Origin: Mumia sp050632745
GTDB taxonomy: Bacteria; Actinomycetota; Actinomycetes; Propionibacteriales; Nocardioidaceae
Length of the DNA: 64,000 bases
NCBI RefSeq assembly: GCF_050632745.1
Contig: NZ_JBODSD010000002.1
Span: 186,001-250,000, forward strand
Direction: 5' to 3'
The notes beneath the pieces are model-generated. The model did not search any database, was not told the DNA's origin, and was given only the letters and a program-made list of their open reading frames with translations. Shown one piece after another: positions 23,199-31,331 of this stretch. Within the stretch, counting starts at the first letter, position 1. Each line of letters opens with the position of its first letter. The position numbers were made by a program, and so were the translations under genes.

Positions 23199-24016
23199 TT
23201 GAAGGTCGCCGGGTCCGGGCCCGTACGCCGGCCGGCCTCGAGACCGTCGATGCGCGCCACCTCGTCCGACGTGAGCGTGAAGTCGGTGATCGCGAGGTTC
23301 TCCGCGATCCGCGACGGCGTCACGGACTTCGGGATCACGATGCGCCCCTGCTCGAGGTGCCAGCGCAGGACGACCTGCGCGGGCGTCCGGTCGTGCGCGG
23401 CCGCGATCTCGGTGACGACAGGGTCGCCGAGGACGCCGGCCTTCGCGAGCGGGCTCCAGGCCTCGGTGAGGATGCCCAGCCGGGCGTCGGCCTCCTGGAT
23501 GTCTCGCTGCTGGAGCTGCGGGTGGACCTCGACCTGGTTGACGGCCGGGACCGTCCCGCCGAGGGCGACGATCGCCTCGAGGTCCTCAGGGCGGAAGTTC
23601 GAGACGCCGATCGACCGGGTGAGACCGGACTCTCGCAGCTCCTCGAACGCCTGCCACGTCTCGACGTAGCGCCCGCGCCCCGGAGCGGGCCAGTGGATCA
23701 GGTACAGGTCGACCTGCTCGAGGCCGAGCCGCGCGAGGCTGGCCTCGAGGGCCGGGCGCGCGCTCTCCCGTCCCTGGTCGGTGTTCCACAGCTTGGTGGT
23801 CACGAACAGCTCGTCGCGGGCGAGGCCGGACTGCGCGAGCGCCTTGCCGACGCCCGCCTCGTTGCCGTAGACGGCGGCCGTGTCGATGCTGCGGTAGCCG
23901 GCCTCCAAGGCGGAGGCGACAGCGGCGGTCGTCTCCGCGTCGGGGACCTGGAAGACGCCGAAGCCGATCTGGGGCATGGTGACGCCGTCGTTGAGGGTCA
24001 CGGTGGGGATGGTCAT
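23192..24016 (-). CDS. aldo/keto reductase
   Basis: 274 residues, (beta/alpha)8 NADPH-dependent reductase. All four catalytic residues are visible: Asp and Tyr in SIDTAAVYGNE, Lys in VTTKLWN, His in LIHWPAP. The C-terminal cofactor loop IPKSVTPSRIAENL is present. It is close to 2,5-diketo-gluconate reductase-like AKR5 enzymes. ATG 24016 overlaps the MFS stop by 4 bp, so it is second in an operon that the MarR regulator may control. Confidence 0.9.
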   Translation of the reverse strand: MTIPTVTLNDGVTMPQIGFGVFQVPDAETTAAVASALEAGYRSIDTAAVYGNEAGVGKALAQSGLARDELFVTTKLWNTDQGRESARPALEASLARLGLEQVDLYLIHWPAPGRGRYVETWQAFEELRESGLTRSIGVSNFRPEDLEAIVALGGTVPAVNQVEVHPQLQQRDIQEADARLGILTEAWSPLAKAGVLGDPVVTEIAAAHDRTPAQVVLRWHLEQGRIVIPKSVTPSRIAENLAITDFTLTSDEVARIDGLEAGRRTGPDPATFNG

Positions 24017-25230
24017 GAGATTCCTCTCGTCGAGAGCTGGTGGGGTGCGGTCGGTTGCTGCGGGGCGGGCTGCTCCTCCCGTCCTGTCCGGCGGGCGGCG
24101 GTCGCCGCGGCAGCCATCACGATCAGCGCGAGCGCCGTGATCACGGCTCCGGCCCAGATCGGCGACGTGTAGCCCAGGCCGGCCGTGATCGTCACGCCGC
24201 CGATCCACGCCCCCAGCGCGTTGCCGAGGTTGAAGGCCGCGATGTTGGCCCCGGACGCCAGCGACGGCGCCTGAGCCGCGTAGCGCATGATCCGCGTCTG
24301 GAGGCCGGGCACGGTCGCGAACCCGAATCCGCCCATGAGGAAGACCGTGACCGCGGTCGCGGGCCGGCTCTGCGCCGTGAGCGCGAACGCGACGAGCACG
24401 GCAACCAGGCCGGCGAGCACGACCAGCAAGGTCGTGTCGATCGTCCGGTCGGCGAACCGCCCGCCGAGGACGTTGCCGACCAGGAGCCCGAGGCCGAACA
24501 GCACAAGGAGCCACGGTACCGCGGAGGACGCGAAACCCGAGACCTCCGTGAGGGTGTACGCGATGTAGGTGAACGCTCCGAACATGCCGCCGAACCCCAG
24601 GACGGTCACCACGAGCGACAGCCACACCTGGCCGCTGCGGAAGGCGTGGAGCTCGTCGCGCAACCGGGTCGGCACGTGCTGGCCGCGGTCGTCGGGCACC
24701 AGCGCGAGGACGCCGACGAAGGCGATGACACCGATCACGGTGATCGCCCAGAAGGTCGACCGCCACCCGAGCTGCTGGCCGAGGAACGTACCGAACGGGA
24801 CACCGAAGACGTTCGCGGCGGTGAGGCCGGTGAACATGATCGCGACGGCGGCCGCCTTCTTCGCCGCGGGCACGAAGCTCGCGGCGACGACCGCGCCGAT
24901 CCCGAAGAACGCCCCGTGGCACAGGGCTGCCACCACACGACCGGCGAGCATCACCTCGTACGACGGCGCGAGCGCCGACGTCGTGTTCCCCGCCACGAAC
25001 AGCACCAGCAGCCCCAGCAGCACCCTCTTGCGCGGCAGGCGCGTGGTGGCCGCGGTGAGACCGAGGGCGCCGACCACGACTCCCAGGGCGTACCCCGTGA
25101 TGAGCCAGCCGGCCGCAGCCTCGCTGACACCGAAGTCGGCGGCGACCTCGGGCAGCAGTCCCATGATGACGAACTCCGTGAGGCCGATGCCGAACCCGCC
25201 GAGGGCGAGCGCGATCAGTCCTGCAGGCAT
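24013..25230 (-). CDS. MFS transporter (AraJ/drug:H+ antiporter type)
   Basis: 405 residues with twelve hydrophobic helices. PAGLIALALGGFGIGLTEFVIMGLLPEVAADFGVS is the characteristic first helix of the sugar/arabinose-type efflux (AraJ, PbuE) subgroup. TRLPRKRVLLG is a motif-A variant between helices 2 and 3, and GAFFGIGAVVA and NIAAFNLGNALGAWIGG are also typical. ATG 25230 has AAGGAAG upstream; the longer frame from 25308 is rejected. It is divergent from a MarR gene. Confidence 0.88.
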   Translation of the reverse strand: MPAGLIALALGGFGIGLTEFVIMGLLPEVAADFGVSEAAAGWLITGYALGVVVGALGLTAATTRLPRKRVLLGLLVLFVAGNTTSALAPSYEVMLAGRVVAALCHGAFFGIGAVVAASFVPAAKKAAAVAIMFTGLTAANVFGVPFGTFLGQQLGWRSTFWAITVIGVIAFVGVLALVPDDRGQHVPTRLRDELHAFRSGQVWLSLVVTVLGFGGMFGAFTYIAYTLTEVSGFASSAVPWLLVLFGLGLLVGNVLGGRFADRTIDTTLLVVLAGLVAVLVAFALTAQSRPATAVTVFLMGGFGFATVPGLQTRIMRYAAQAPSLASGANIAAFNLGNALGAWIGGVTITAGLGYTSPIWAGAVITALALIVMAAAATAARRTGREEQPAPQQPTAPHQLSTRGIS

Positions 25231-25276
25231 CTCTGACTTCCTTGCTGGTGGACACCGGGTGGACCGCGTACGCTGG

Positions 25277-25334
25277 TAGTTGCACACGCGCTCTATTGAC
25301 GATTGCACGCAGCAATAGCCCGCGCAAGCAACTA
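25277..25334. promoter_or_regulatory. dyad-rich intergenic operator region between MFS and MarR genes
   Basis: TAGTTGC (25277-25283) and GCAACTA (25328-25334) form a perfect outer repeat. Between them lie ATTGC-ACGCA-GCAAT (25302-25316) and CTATTG/CAATAG (25293-25298, 25313-25318). MarR proteins bind such palindromes in divergent promoters. The binding protein is inferred from position only. Confidence 0.55.
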
Positions 25335-25353
25335 TCTAGGTGAGGTGGCACAC

Positions 25354-25806
25354 ATGGGCATCTCGGACGACGCCGTCGAGGTCCGGGCCCAGGGCTGGCG
25401 CACGCTGGCGTCGCTCCACGGGCTGATCGAATCCGAGCTCGAGCGGCAGCTCAGCGCGCAGGTCGGACTGTCGGTCGTGGAGTTCACCGTGATGGACGCG
25501 CTCGGCCGACAGGACGGCTGGCACATGCGGATGCAGCAGCTGTCCCGCGCCGCCGCCCTCTCCCCCTCCGCGACCACCCGGCTCGTCAACCGGCTCGAGG
25601 ACCGCGGCATCCTCACGCGGATCCTGTGCGCAGACGACCGGCGCGGCATCTACACCGAGCTGACCCCGCAGGGACGAGCCCTCCTCGACGAGGCACGACC
25701 GGTCCACGACGCGGTGCTCGAGCGAACCTTGGACGACGCGCGCGCCGTGCCGGAGCTCAAGACGCTCGTCGACGTCGTCGGCGGCCTGGTGGCGCCGGTC
25801 CACTGA
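25354..25806 (+). CDS. MarR family transcriptional regulator
   Basis: 150 residues. The winged helix comprises LSVVEFTVMDALGRQDGWHMRMQQLSRAAALSPSATTRLVNRLEDRGILTRILCADDRRGIYTELTPQGRALLDEA, with the DDRR wing motif. ATG 25354 has AGGTGAGG upstream; the ATG at 25303 in the same frame is rejected. It is divergent from the MFS-aldo/keto reductase pair across a dyad-rich region, so it probably represses them. Confidence 0.9.
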   Translation: MGISDDAVEVRAQGWRTLASLHGLIESELERQLSAQVGLSVVEFTVMDALGRQDGWHMRMQQLSRAAALSPSATTRLVNRLEDRGILTRILCADDRRGIYTELTPQGRALLDEARPVHDAVLERTLDDARAVPELKTLVDVVGGLVAPVH

Positions 25807-25826
25807 CCCGCGCCGGCGCGCGTCAG
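25803..25826. terminator. hairpin between convergent marR and DUF1801 genes
   Basis: CTGAC..GCGCC-GGCGC..GTCAG, an interrupted palindrome overlapping both stop codons. GC-rich, no U tract. Confidence 0.35.
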
Positions 25827-26167
25827 CCGTCGATCTGCGCCCGACGGGCCTCGACGATCCGGGCGGCGAGGTTCGTCGGCAGGGGCGCCTCCGGCTGGAA
25901 GCGGATCGTCCCCTTCGCCGTGTCGAACCCGTCCAGGTCGTCCTCGAACTGCGCCACGACCTCGCTGCTGAACGGGAACAGCGAGAGGTGCTTCTTCGTC
26001 GCCATCACGCTCACCAGCGGTTTGCCGCGGTAGACCAGGGCCGGCATCCCGTAGCCCTTGCCCTGCTCGGCCTCAGGGACGGCCTCGGACGCCGCCGCGT
26101 ACAGCGCCGCGATCACCGACCGGCGCGGCTCCTCGAGCCCCTCCACGTACGTGTCGACGGTTCCCAC
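25823..26167 (-). CDS. DUF1801 / YdhG-like iron-chaperone-type protein
   Basis: 114 residues: MGTVDTYVEGLEEPRRSVIAAL, GYGMPALVYRGKPLVSVMATKKHLSLFPFSSEVVAQF, and KGTIRFQPEAPLP. This is the DUF1801 fold of B. subtilis YdhG/Fra, described as a frataxin-like iron chaperone, but most members are uncharacterised. Single gene; no iron-sulfur genes nearby. Confidence 0.8.
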   Translation of the reverse strand: MGTVDTYVEGLEEPRRSVIAALYAAASEAVPEAEQGKGYGMPALVYRGKPLVSVMATKKHLSLFPFSSEVVAQFEDDLDGFDTAKGTIRFQPEAPLPTNLAARIVEARRAQIDG

Positions 26168-26234
26168 CGGCTCAGCGTAGGGCGGGCGCGGTCACCGCGC
26201 CCGACGGCCCGGCGAACCGCTCTAGGCTGTCGAC

Positions 26235-26819
26235 GTGCCCGACCTCGTCCAGCCGTCGCTCCCCCGCGGGACGCTGAGCGATAGGCCGCAACCGACCCTC
26301 TCGGCCGACGAGCTGGTGCTGCGCCCCTGGCGCCCGGGCGATGCCGAGGCGCTGGTCGCCGCGTACGAGGACGCCGACGTCCAGCGCTGGCACGTGCGCT
26401 CGCTGACGGCCGCCGAGGCCGCGCAGTGGATCACCGCCACGGTGCAGCAGTGGTCCTCCGAGGCCGGCGGTCAGTGGGCCGTCGTCGACCACGGTGGAGC
26501 GCTCCTCGGACGCGTGGCGTTCAGCGACGTCGACCTGGTCGACGGCTACGCGGAGATCGGCTACTGGACGGTCGCCGAGGCGCGCGGACGTGGGGTCGCC
26601 ACCCGCGCCGTACGAGCCGTCGGGTCGTGGCTCCTGGACGACGTCGGCTTCCACCGGCTCGAGATCGAGCACGCGATCGCCAATGCCGCCTCGTGCCGCG
26701 TCGCGGTGAAGGCGGGGTTCGCGCTCGAGGGGACGCGACGCTCGGCCGCCCGGCACGCCGACGGGTGGCACGACATGCACCTGCACGCCCGGCTGGCCGA
26801 CGACCGGGCCCTCAGCTGA
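26235..26819 (+). CDS. GNAT family N-acetyltransferase (RimJ-like)
   Basis: 194 residues: DELVLRPWRPGDAEALVAAYEDADVQRW, EIGYWTVAEARGRGVATRAVRAVGSWL (acetyl-CoA loop), and LEIEHAIANAASCRVAVKAGFALEG. This is the ribosomal-protein/small-molecule acetyltransferase subgroup. TAGGCT at 26223-26228 lies 6 bp before GTG 26235, so a leaderless start is chosen. The 3' end overlaps the convergent hydrolase by 8 bp. Confidence 0.85.
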   Translation: MPDLVQPSLPRGTLSDRPQPTLSADELVLRPWRPGDAEALVAAYEDADVQRWHVRSLTAAEAAQWITATVQQWSSEAGGQWAVVDHGGALLGRVAFSDVDLVDGYAEIGYWTVAEARGRGVATRAVRAVGSWLLDDVGFHRLEIEHAIANAASCRVAVKAGFALEGTRRSAARHADGWHDMHLHARLADDRALS

Positions 26820-27654
26820 GGAACGCCTCCACGGTCGTCACGAAGGCGTCGGGGTCGTCCTGCCACGGGTAGTGCCCCGCGGCGGGCTGCACGACCAGGC
26901 GCGCGTCAGGGAAGATCCCGGCCACCTCGCGCATCGCCGGCGGCGGCGAGTTCAGGTCGACCTCCCCGGCGACCACGAGGACGGGGCGGTCGAAGTCCGC
27001 GAGCGCGCGGCGCGTCTCCTCGGGCGTGAACGCCCCCTCGGCCGCGAACGCGGCGGCGAGCGCGTCGTCGCGACGTGCCACCTGAGCCGCGTGCAGGGCT
27101 TGCGCGCGCTCGTCCCAGCGACCGTGCCAGAACGGCTCGAGCGCCTCCCGCGTGCCGGGCCCGGCCGTCCCCGTGGCCACGACCTCCTCCAGCGCGCCGA
27201 ACGCCTCCGGGAACCACGGCTCGTCCCTGCGCAGCCGCGCCAGGTCGAGCCGGTCCTCGGGCGTCACGGCGACTCCCACGCCGAACGCGCTCGGCGTGAC
27301 GAGGACCAGCCGCCGGACCCGCTCCGGGCGACGTTGCGCGTACTGGACGGCGACGTTCGTCCCCGCCGAGTGCCCGAGGAGGTCGATCCGCTCCAGGCCG
27401 AGATGCACGCGGAGCGCCTCGACGTCGTCCACCTGGCGGTCGCAGCGGTACGAGGCGGGGTCCTCGGGGACGGCCGACTCCCCGGTCCCCCGCGGGTCGA
27501 GGAGGACGAGGCGTCGTCGCGCGTCGAGCCCGCCGAGGTCTCCGAGGTAGGAGGAGTCCTGCATCGGACCGCCGGGGACGCAGACGAGGGGTTCACCGTC
27601 CCCCGACGCGTGGAAGGCGAGCAGGGTCCCGTCGAAGGCAGAGAAGCGCGGCAC
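26812..27654 (-). CDS. alpha/beta hydrolase (proline iminopeptidase-like)
   Basis: 280 residues. LVCVPGGPMQDSSYLGDLGGL is the oxyanion loop, followed by LLDPRGTGES. LLGHSAGTNVAVQYAQRRPERV carries the nucleophile Ser; the late Asp is in VAGEVDLNSPP and the His in PAAGHYPWQD. The layout is that of S33 proline iminopeptidases and related esterases. GTG 27654 is taken as start; it lies only 9 bp from GTG 27664 of the divergent hemerythrin frame, so the two genes share an extremely short start region. Confidence 0.85.
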   Translation of the reverse strand: MPRFSAFDGTLLAFHASGDGEPLVCVPGGPMQDSSYLGDLGGLDARRRLVLLDPRGTGESAVPEDPASYRCDRQVDDVEALRVHLGLERIDLLGHSAGTNVAVQYAQRRPERVRRLVLVTPSAFGVGVAVTPEDRLDLARLRRDEPWFPEAFGALEEVVATGTAGPGTREALEPFWHGRWDERAQALHAAQVARRDDALAAAFAAEGAFTPEETRRALADFDRPVLVVAGEVDLNSPPPAMREVAGIFPDARLVVQPAAGHYPWQDDPDAFVTTVEAFLS

Positions 27655-27681
27655 GGCACGATCGTGGCACGCTTCCCCCGT

Positions 27682-28185
27682 ATGAGTCTTCACGATTCCG
27701 ACCGCTCCCAAGCCCTCGGAGCAGCCCTCGTCGCCGTCCACGACGAGCTCCGCACCCACCTCGACCTCCTGCTCGACGCCTTCGACGACCCGGCCATCGA
27801 GGGGACCGGCCGGCCGCTCCCCCGCTCGCTGCGCCAGCACTGCCTCGCCTTCTGCGCCGTCGTCACCCGCCACCACACGAGCGAGGACAACACCGCGTTC
27901 CCGGCGCTGGCGACGGCGGTGCCCGAGCTGGCGCCCGTCCTCGCCGAGCTCGCGCACGACCACACGCTCGTCGCCGACCTGCTCGGACGGATCGAGCGCC
28001 TCGCGACCGCGGCGCACGGGGCCGACACCGCCGCGCGAGAGGCGCTGCGCGGCGAGGTCGAGGGGCTCGCGTCCGTGCTCGAGTCGCACCTGCGGTGGGA
28101 GGAGCGCCGGATCGTGGAGGCGCTCGGCCGGCTCGACGGTGCGACCCTCCCCGCGGCGGAGATGTTCGGATGGGCGCCACGGTGA
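27682..28185 (+). CDS. hemerythrin domain-containing protein
   Basis: 167 residues, four-helix bundle with candidate di-iron ligands: HDELRTHLDLLLDAF, VTRHHTSEDNTAFPAL, ELAHDHTLVADLL and LESHLRWEERRIVEAL (His, HxxxE and E/D ligands in order). Roles of such proteins include oxygen, nitric oxide or iron sensing. ATG 27682 is listed; GTG 27664 in frame would add six residues and neither has a ribosome site. Confidence 0.82.
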   Translation: MSLHDSDRSQALGAALVAVHDELRTHLDLLLDAFDDPAIEGTGRPLPRSLRQHCLAFCAVVTRHHTSEDNTAFPALATAVPELAPVLAELAHDHTLVADLLGRIERLATAAHGADTAAREALRGEVEGLASVLESHLRWEERRIVEALGRLDGATLPAAEMFGWAPR

Positions 28186-28195
28186 GCCGCCACGC

Positions 28196-28543
28196 TCAGC
28201 GCACGGCACCGCCGAAGAACACCTGGACCTCCGTGAGCCGACCGTCGTCGATCGTGACGAGCTCCGCGTTGCGGAACGTGCCGCCGTCACGCACGTCGTA
28301 CTCGTAGACCATCAGCACGTCGCCCCCACCGACCTCCACGACGTGCAGCAGCTCCTGGCGGGTGAAACGGTCGGCGGTCGGGAAGCACCGCGCGAAGTAA
28401 GCCGCACGGTCGATGTGGTCGTCCTGCGGGCTCGTGAACACGAAGTCCGGCGCGAGCAGCTCCTCGGCCGTCTCGCGGTCCTGAGCACGGTACGCGTCGA
28501 ACATCTGCCGGGCCGTCAGTGCCGGATCGGCGCCGGTCGTCAT
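28196..28543 (-). CDS. SnoaL/NTF2-like nuclear transport factor 2 family protein
   Basis: 115 residues: DPALTARQMFDAYRAQDRETAEELLAPDFVFTSPQDDHIDRAAYFARCFP, VYEYDVRDGGTFRNAELVTIDDGRLTEVQVFFGG. This is the small cone-shaped NTF2 fold used by polyketide cyclases and many ligand-binding or isomerase proteins. GGAGGTG before ATG 28543 decides the start against the longer frame from 28699. Confidence 0.85.
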   Translation of the reverse strand: MTTGADPALTARQMFDAYRAQDRETAEELLAPDFVFTSPQDDHIDRAAYFARCFPTADRFTRQELLHVVEVGGGDVLMVYEYDVRDGGTFRNAELVTIDDGRLTEVQVFFGGAVR

Positions 28544-28673
28544 GGTGCACCTCCGAGGGATCGGGACTCCTTCGTACGACCCCGCCGGCGGCCGGGACTC
28601 ATCGACGCCTTGCGGACCCGCTGCCGGGCAGCGATCCTGAGCGGCAGTCCCCTCGCCGCGATCGGAGGCCCTG

Positions 28674-29243
28674 GTGGTCGTCAGCACGGCACCTCGCACA
28701 GACGCCCGCTACGGCGTCGTCGCGCGCCTGCTGCACTGGGCGACCGTGCTCGCCCTCCTGGCCCAGCTCCTCGTCGGCTACACGATGACCGGTGGCGGAG
28801 GTCCGCTGGACGGGTGGGTCGACAGCGCGTACGACGGGGACGAGGACCTGCTGCTGCCGGTGCACGTCGCTCTGGGCGTCGGCATCCTTGCGCTCGCGAT
28901 CGTCCGCCTCACGTGGCGCCTCGCCAGCACCCTGCCACCGTGGCCTTCCACCGTCACGCCCGGCGAGCAGCGGGTCGCCCAGCTGGTCGAGCGGACCCTG
29001 TACGCGCTCCTGTTCCTCGTGCCGCTGTCCGGTCTCGCCCTGGTGCTCGGCTCCGGCGAGGACTTCGAGACCAGTGACGAGGGCGAGTGGCAGGCACCCT
29101 GGTCGTTCGCCGACGACGACACGCTGGTCGCGCTGCACGTGACGAGCCACCTCGTCCTCTACGCGGCAGTCGCCCTCCATGTCGGGTTCGTGCTCAAGCA
29201 CCAGCTCGTCGACCGTGACCGCTTCGTCCGACGGATGCTCTGA
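28674..29243 (+). CDS. cytochrome b561-type di-haem membrane protein
   Basis: 189 residues, four helices: VARLLHWATVLALLAQLLVGY, VHVALGVGILALAIVRLTWRL, LYALLFLVPLSGLALVLG, and VALHVTSHLVLYAAVALHVGFVLKHQLV. Histidines in helices 1, 2 and 4 (LLHW, PVHV, SHLVLYAAVALH) are the likely haem ligands of the bacterial cytochrome b561/CybB family, which passes electrons from quinol in the membrane. GTG 28674 has GGAGG at 7 bp. Confidence 0.85.
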   Translation: MVVSTAPRTDARYGVVARLLHWATVLALLAQLLVGYTMTGGGGPLDGWVDSAYDGDEDLLLPVHVALGVGILALAIVRLTWRLASTLPPWPSTVTPGEQRVAQLVERTLYALLFLVPLSGLALVLGSGEDFETSDEGEWQAPWSFADDDTLVALHVTSHLVLYAAVALHVGFVLKHQLVDRDRFVRRML

Positions 29244-29252
29244 GGCGGCCGG

Positions 29253-29678
29253 TCAGCCTTCGCCTCCGCCGTCACGGGCGCGCTCGCCGAAGGTGCCCGC
29301 GCTCACCCGCGCGTACGAGGCCGTGACGATCCGCTCGAGGACCTCGAGGTCGACCGCCTCGAGGTCCTTCACGTACAGGCACCCGACGCCCGTGGTGTGC
29401 GGGCCGAGTCGCGCCAGCTCCGCCTCGTACGTGCCGACGCCGTCAGGCAGGTAGATCGTCGTCGCCGCCTTGCGCGGCGCGAACCCGGCGGCCGGCGCGT
29501 CTCCCTCGCGGCCGCTGGCATACCGGTAGTGGTAGCTGCCGAACGCGACGATCGTCGCCCACATCACCGGCTCCTCCCCGGTGATCCGGGACATCATCGC
29601 CAGCAGCGTCTCCGCGTCACGACGCCGCTTGGCGGGGGTCACGGCGGCCAGGTGCTCCGCGACCGACCTCTCGCTCAC
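29253..29678 (-). CDS. DUF1801 domain-containing protein
   Basis: 141 residues: VSERSVAEHLAAVTPAKRRRDAETLLAMMSRITGEEPVMWATIVAFGSYHYRY, AATTIYLPDGVGTYEAELARLG, GVGCLYVKDLEAVDLEVLERIV. A DUF1801 member of the longer kind that modifies or binds an unknown ligand. GTG 29678 overlaps the upstream dehydratase stop by 4 bp (GTGA), which fixes the start and suggests co-translation. Confidence 0.8.
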   Translation of the reverse strand: MSERSVAEHLAAVTPAKRRRDAETLLAMMSRITGEEPVMWATIVAFGSYHYRYASGREGDAPAAGFAPRKAATTIYLPDGVGTYEAELARLGPHTTGVGCLYVKDLEAVDLEVLERIVTASYARVSAGTFGERARDGGGEG

Positions 29679-30670
29679 GACGGCCGGCCGAGCGCGGTGG
29701 CGTAGACGTCGGTGTCGACGTTGCCGCCGGTGACCACGACCCCGACCGTCCGGCCCTTGTTGCGGGCGCGCTCCTGCGCCGCGGCCGCAGTGGCAGCCGC
29801 CCCCGCGCCCTCCGCGACGTTGTGCGTCGTCCGGAACAGCAGCCGCATCGCGTCCGCGACCTCGTCGTCGCTCACCACGACCAGCCGCGAGACCCCGTCG
29901 CGGATCAGCGCGAGCGCCTCCGGGACTGGGGTGCGGCAGGCCATCCCGTCGGCGATCTGCGTGGTCACGGGCGAGGAGACCAGCCTCCCGGCGGCCACGG
30001 AGTCCGCGTACGCCGTCGCGCCGGCGGAGACGACGCCGACGACCTCGACGGGGTGCTGGAGCGCCGCCTTGGCCGCAAGCATGCCGCACACGCCGGAGCC
30101 GAGGCCGATCGGCACGTAGACCACGTCGAGGTCCGGCACCGCCGTCAGCAGCTCCATCGCGTACGTGCCTGCCCCGGCGACCAGCCACGGGTGGAAGTTG
30201 GGGGCGAGCGTGACGCTGCGCTCGTCGGCGAGCCGGACGGCGTGCTCCAGCGACTCCTGGAAGTCGTCGCCGTGCTCGATCAGGTCGGCCCCGAGGGCCT
30301 GCATGGCGGCGTTCTTCTCGCGGCTGTTGCCCCGCGGCACGACCACGGTCGCCGGGATGCCGTGCCGCCCGGCGGCGTACGCGAGCGCCTGCCCGTGGTT
30401 GCCGCGGGTCGCGGAGACGACTCCGGACGGCAACGCTCCGCTGCGTGCCAGACGGTCGAAGAAGACCAGCGCGCTGCGTGCCTTGAACGCGCCGAGGGGC
30501 GTGTGGTTCTCGTGCTTGGCCCACACGGTCGTCCCCAGCGCGTCCGACAGCAGGGGCCAGACCTGCTGCGGGGTCGGGGCGAACACCTCGCGGACAGCGC
30601 GCGTGGCGTCGAGCAGGTCGGCGTGGTCGGGCAGTCCCTCGGCGGTCGGCACGAGCTCGGTCGCGGTCAT
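29675..30670 (-). CDS. threonine/serine dehydratase-like PLP enzyme
   Basis: 331 residues, fold-type II. PLP Lys sits in HTPLGAFKARSALVFF, SATRGNHGQALAYAAGRHGIPATVVVPRGNSREKNAAM is the substrate loop, and a Gly loop IGLGSGVCGM and C-terminal VVVTGGNVD bind the phosphate. There is no ACT domain, so it is a catabolic-type threonine dehydratase or racemase-like enzyme. First gene of a pair with the DUF1801 protein. Confidence 0.87.
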   Translation of the reverse strand: MTATELVPTAEGLPDHADLLDATRAVREVFAPTPQQVWPLLSDALGTTVWAKHENHTPLGAFKARSALVFFDRLARSGALPSGVVSATRGNHGQALAYAAGRHGIPATVVVPRGNSREKNAAMQALGADLIEHGDDFQESLEHAVRLADERSVTLAPNFHPWLVAGAGTYAMELLTAVPDLDVVYVPIGLGSGVCGMLAAKAALQHPVEVVGVVSAGATAYADSVAAGRLVSSPVTTQIADGMACRTPVPEALALIRDGVSRLVVVSDDEVADAMRLLFRTTHNVAEGAGAAATAAAAQERARNKGRTVGVVVTGGNVDTDVYATALGRPS

Positions 30671-30760
30671 CCCCCGAGTCTGCCACCGCCCGCCGATGAG
30701 TTCGCCCGTCCTGCACGGTCATCACCGCGTACCCCGCCCACGACCTGAGGAGACGCCGCG

Positions 30761-31321
30761 ATGAGATCGGTGTACGCGTTCCTGCTCACCACTGCCGACG
30801 GATACCACGCCGAGAGCGACGGCGACATCGAGTGGTTCGCCCTGGACGAGGAGTTCGAGGAGTACTCGCGCGCCCAGGGCGACCACATCGACACGATCGT
30901 GATGGGGCGGCGGACGTTCGAGCTGATGGCGGCCTACTGGCCCACCCCGGAGGCGTACGCGGAGGACCCGGTGGTCGCCGGATTCATGAACGACCTCCCC
31001 AAGGTCGTGGCGTCGCGCACGATGAGCGAGCACCCGTGGGGCCCGACCACCTTCGTCGCGGACGACATCGCCGAGCACGTCCGCGCGCTCAAGGAGAAGC
31101 CGGGCAAGGACATCGCGATCTTCGGCAGCTCCACGCTCGTCGCCGAGCTGCTGCCGACGGGAGTCGTGGACGAGGTGCGGATCATCGTGAACCCGGTCGT
31201 GCTGGGCCACGGGCAGAGCGTGCTCGCCGGCGTGGCGGGCCCGGTCCGGCTGGAGCGCACGGGGCTGCGGGAGTTCGACGGCGGCAACGTGCTCCTCACC
31301 TACGCGCCGGTCCTGGACTGA
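30761..31321 (+). CDS. dihydrofolate reductase family protein
   Basis: 186 residues: MRSVYAFLLTTADGYHAESDGDIEWFALDEEF, DTIVMGRRTFELMAAYWP, KVVASRTM, IAIFGSSTLVAELLPTGVVDEVRIIVNPVVLGHGQSV. Third RibD_C/DHFR-like protein of the window and the one closest to the group annotated as dihydrofolate reductase. GAGGAGACGCCGCG precedes ATG 30761. Single gene. Confidence 0.87.
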   Translation: MRSVYAFLLTTADGYHAESDGDIEWFALDEEFEEYSRAQGDHIDTIVMGRRTFELMAAYWPTPEAYAEDPVVAGFMNDLPKVVASRTMSEHPWGPTTFVADDIAEHVRALKEKPGKDIAIFGSSTLVAELLPTGVVDEVRIIVNPVVLGHGQSVLAGVAGPVRLERTGLREFDGGNVLLTYAPVLD

Positions 31322-31331
31322 CGCCGACCGC

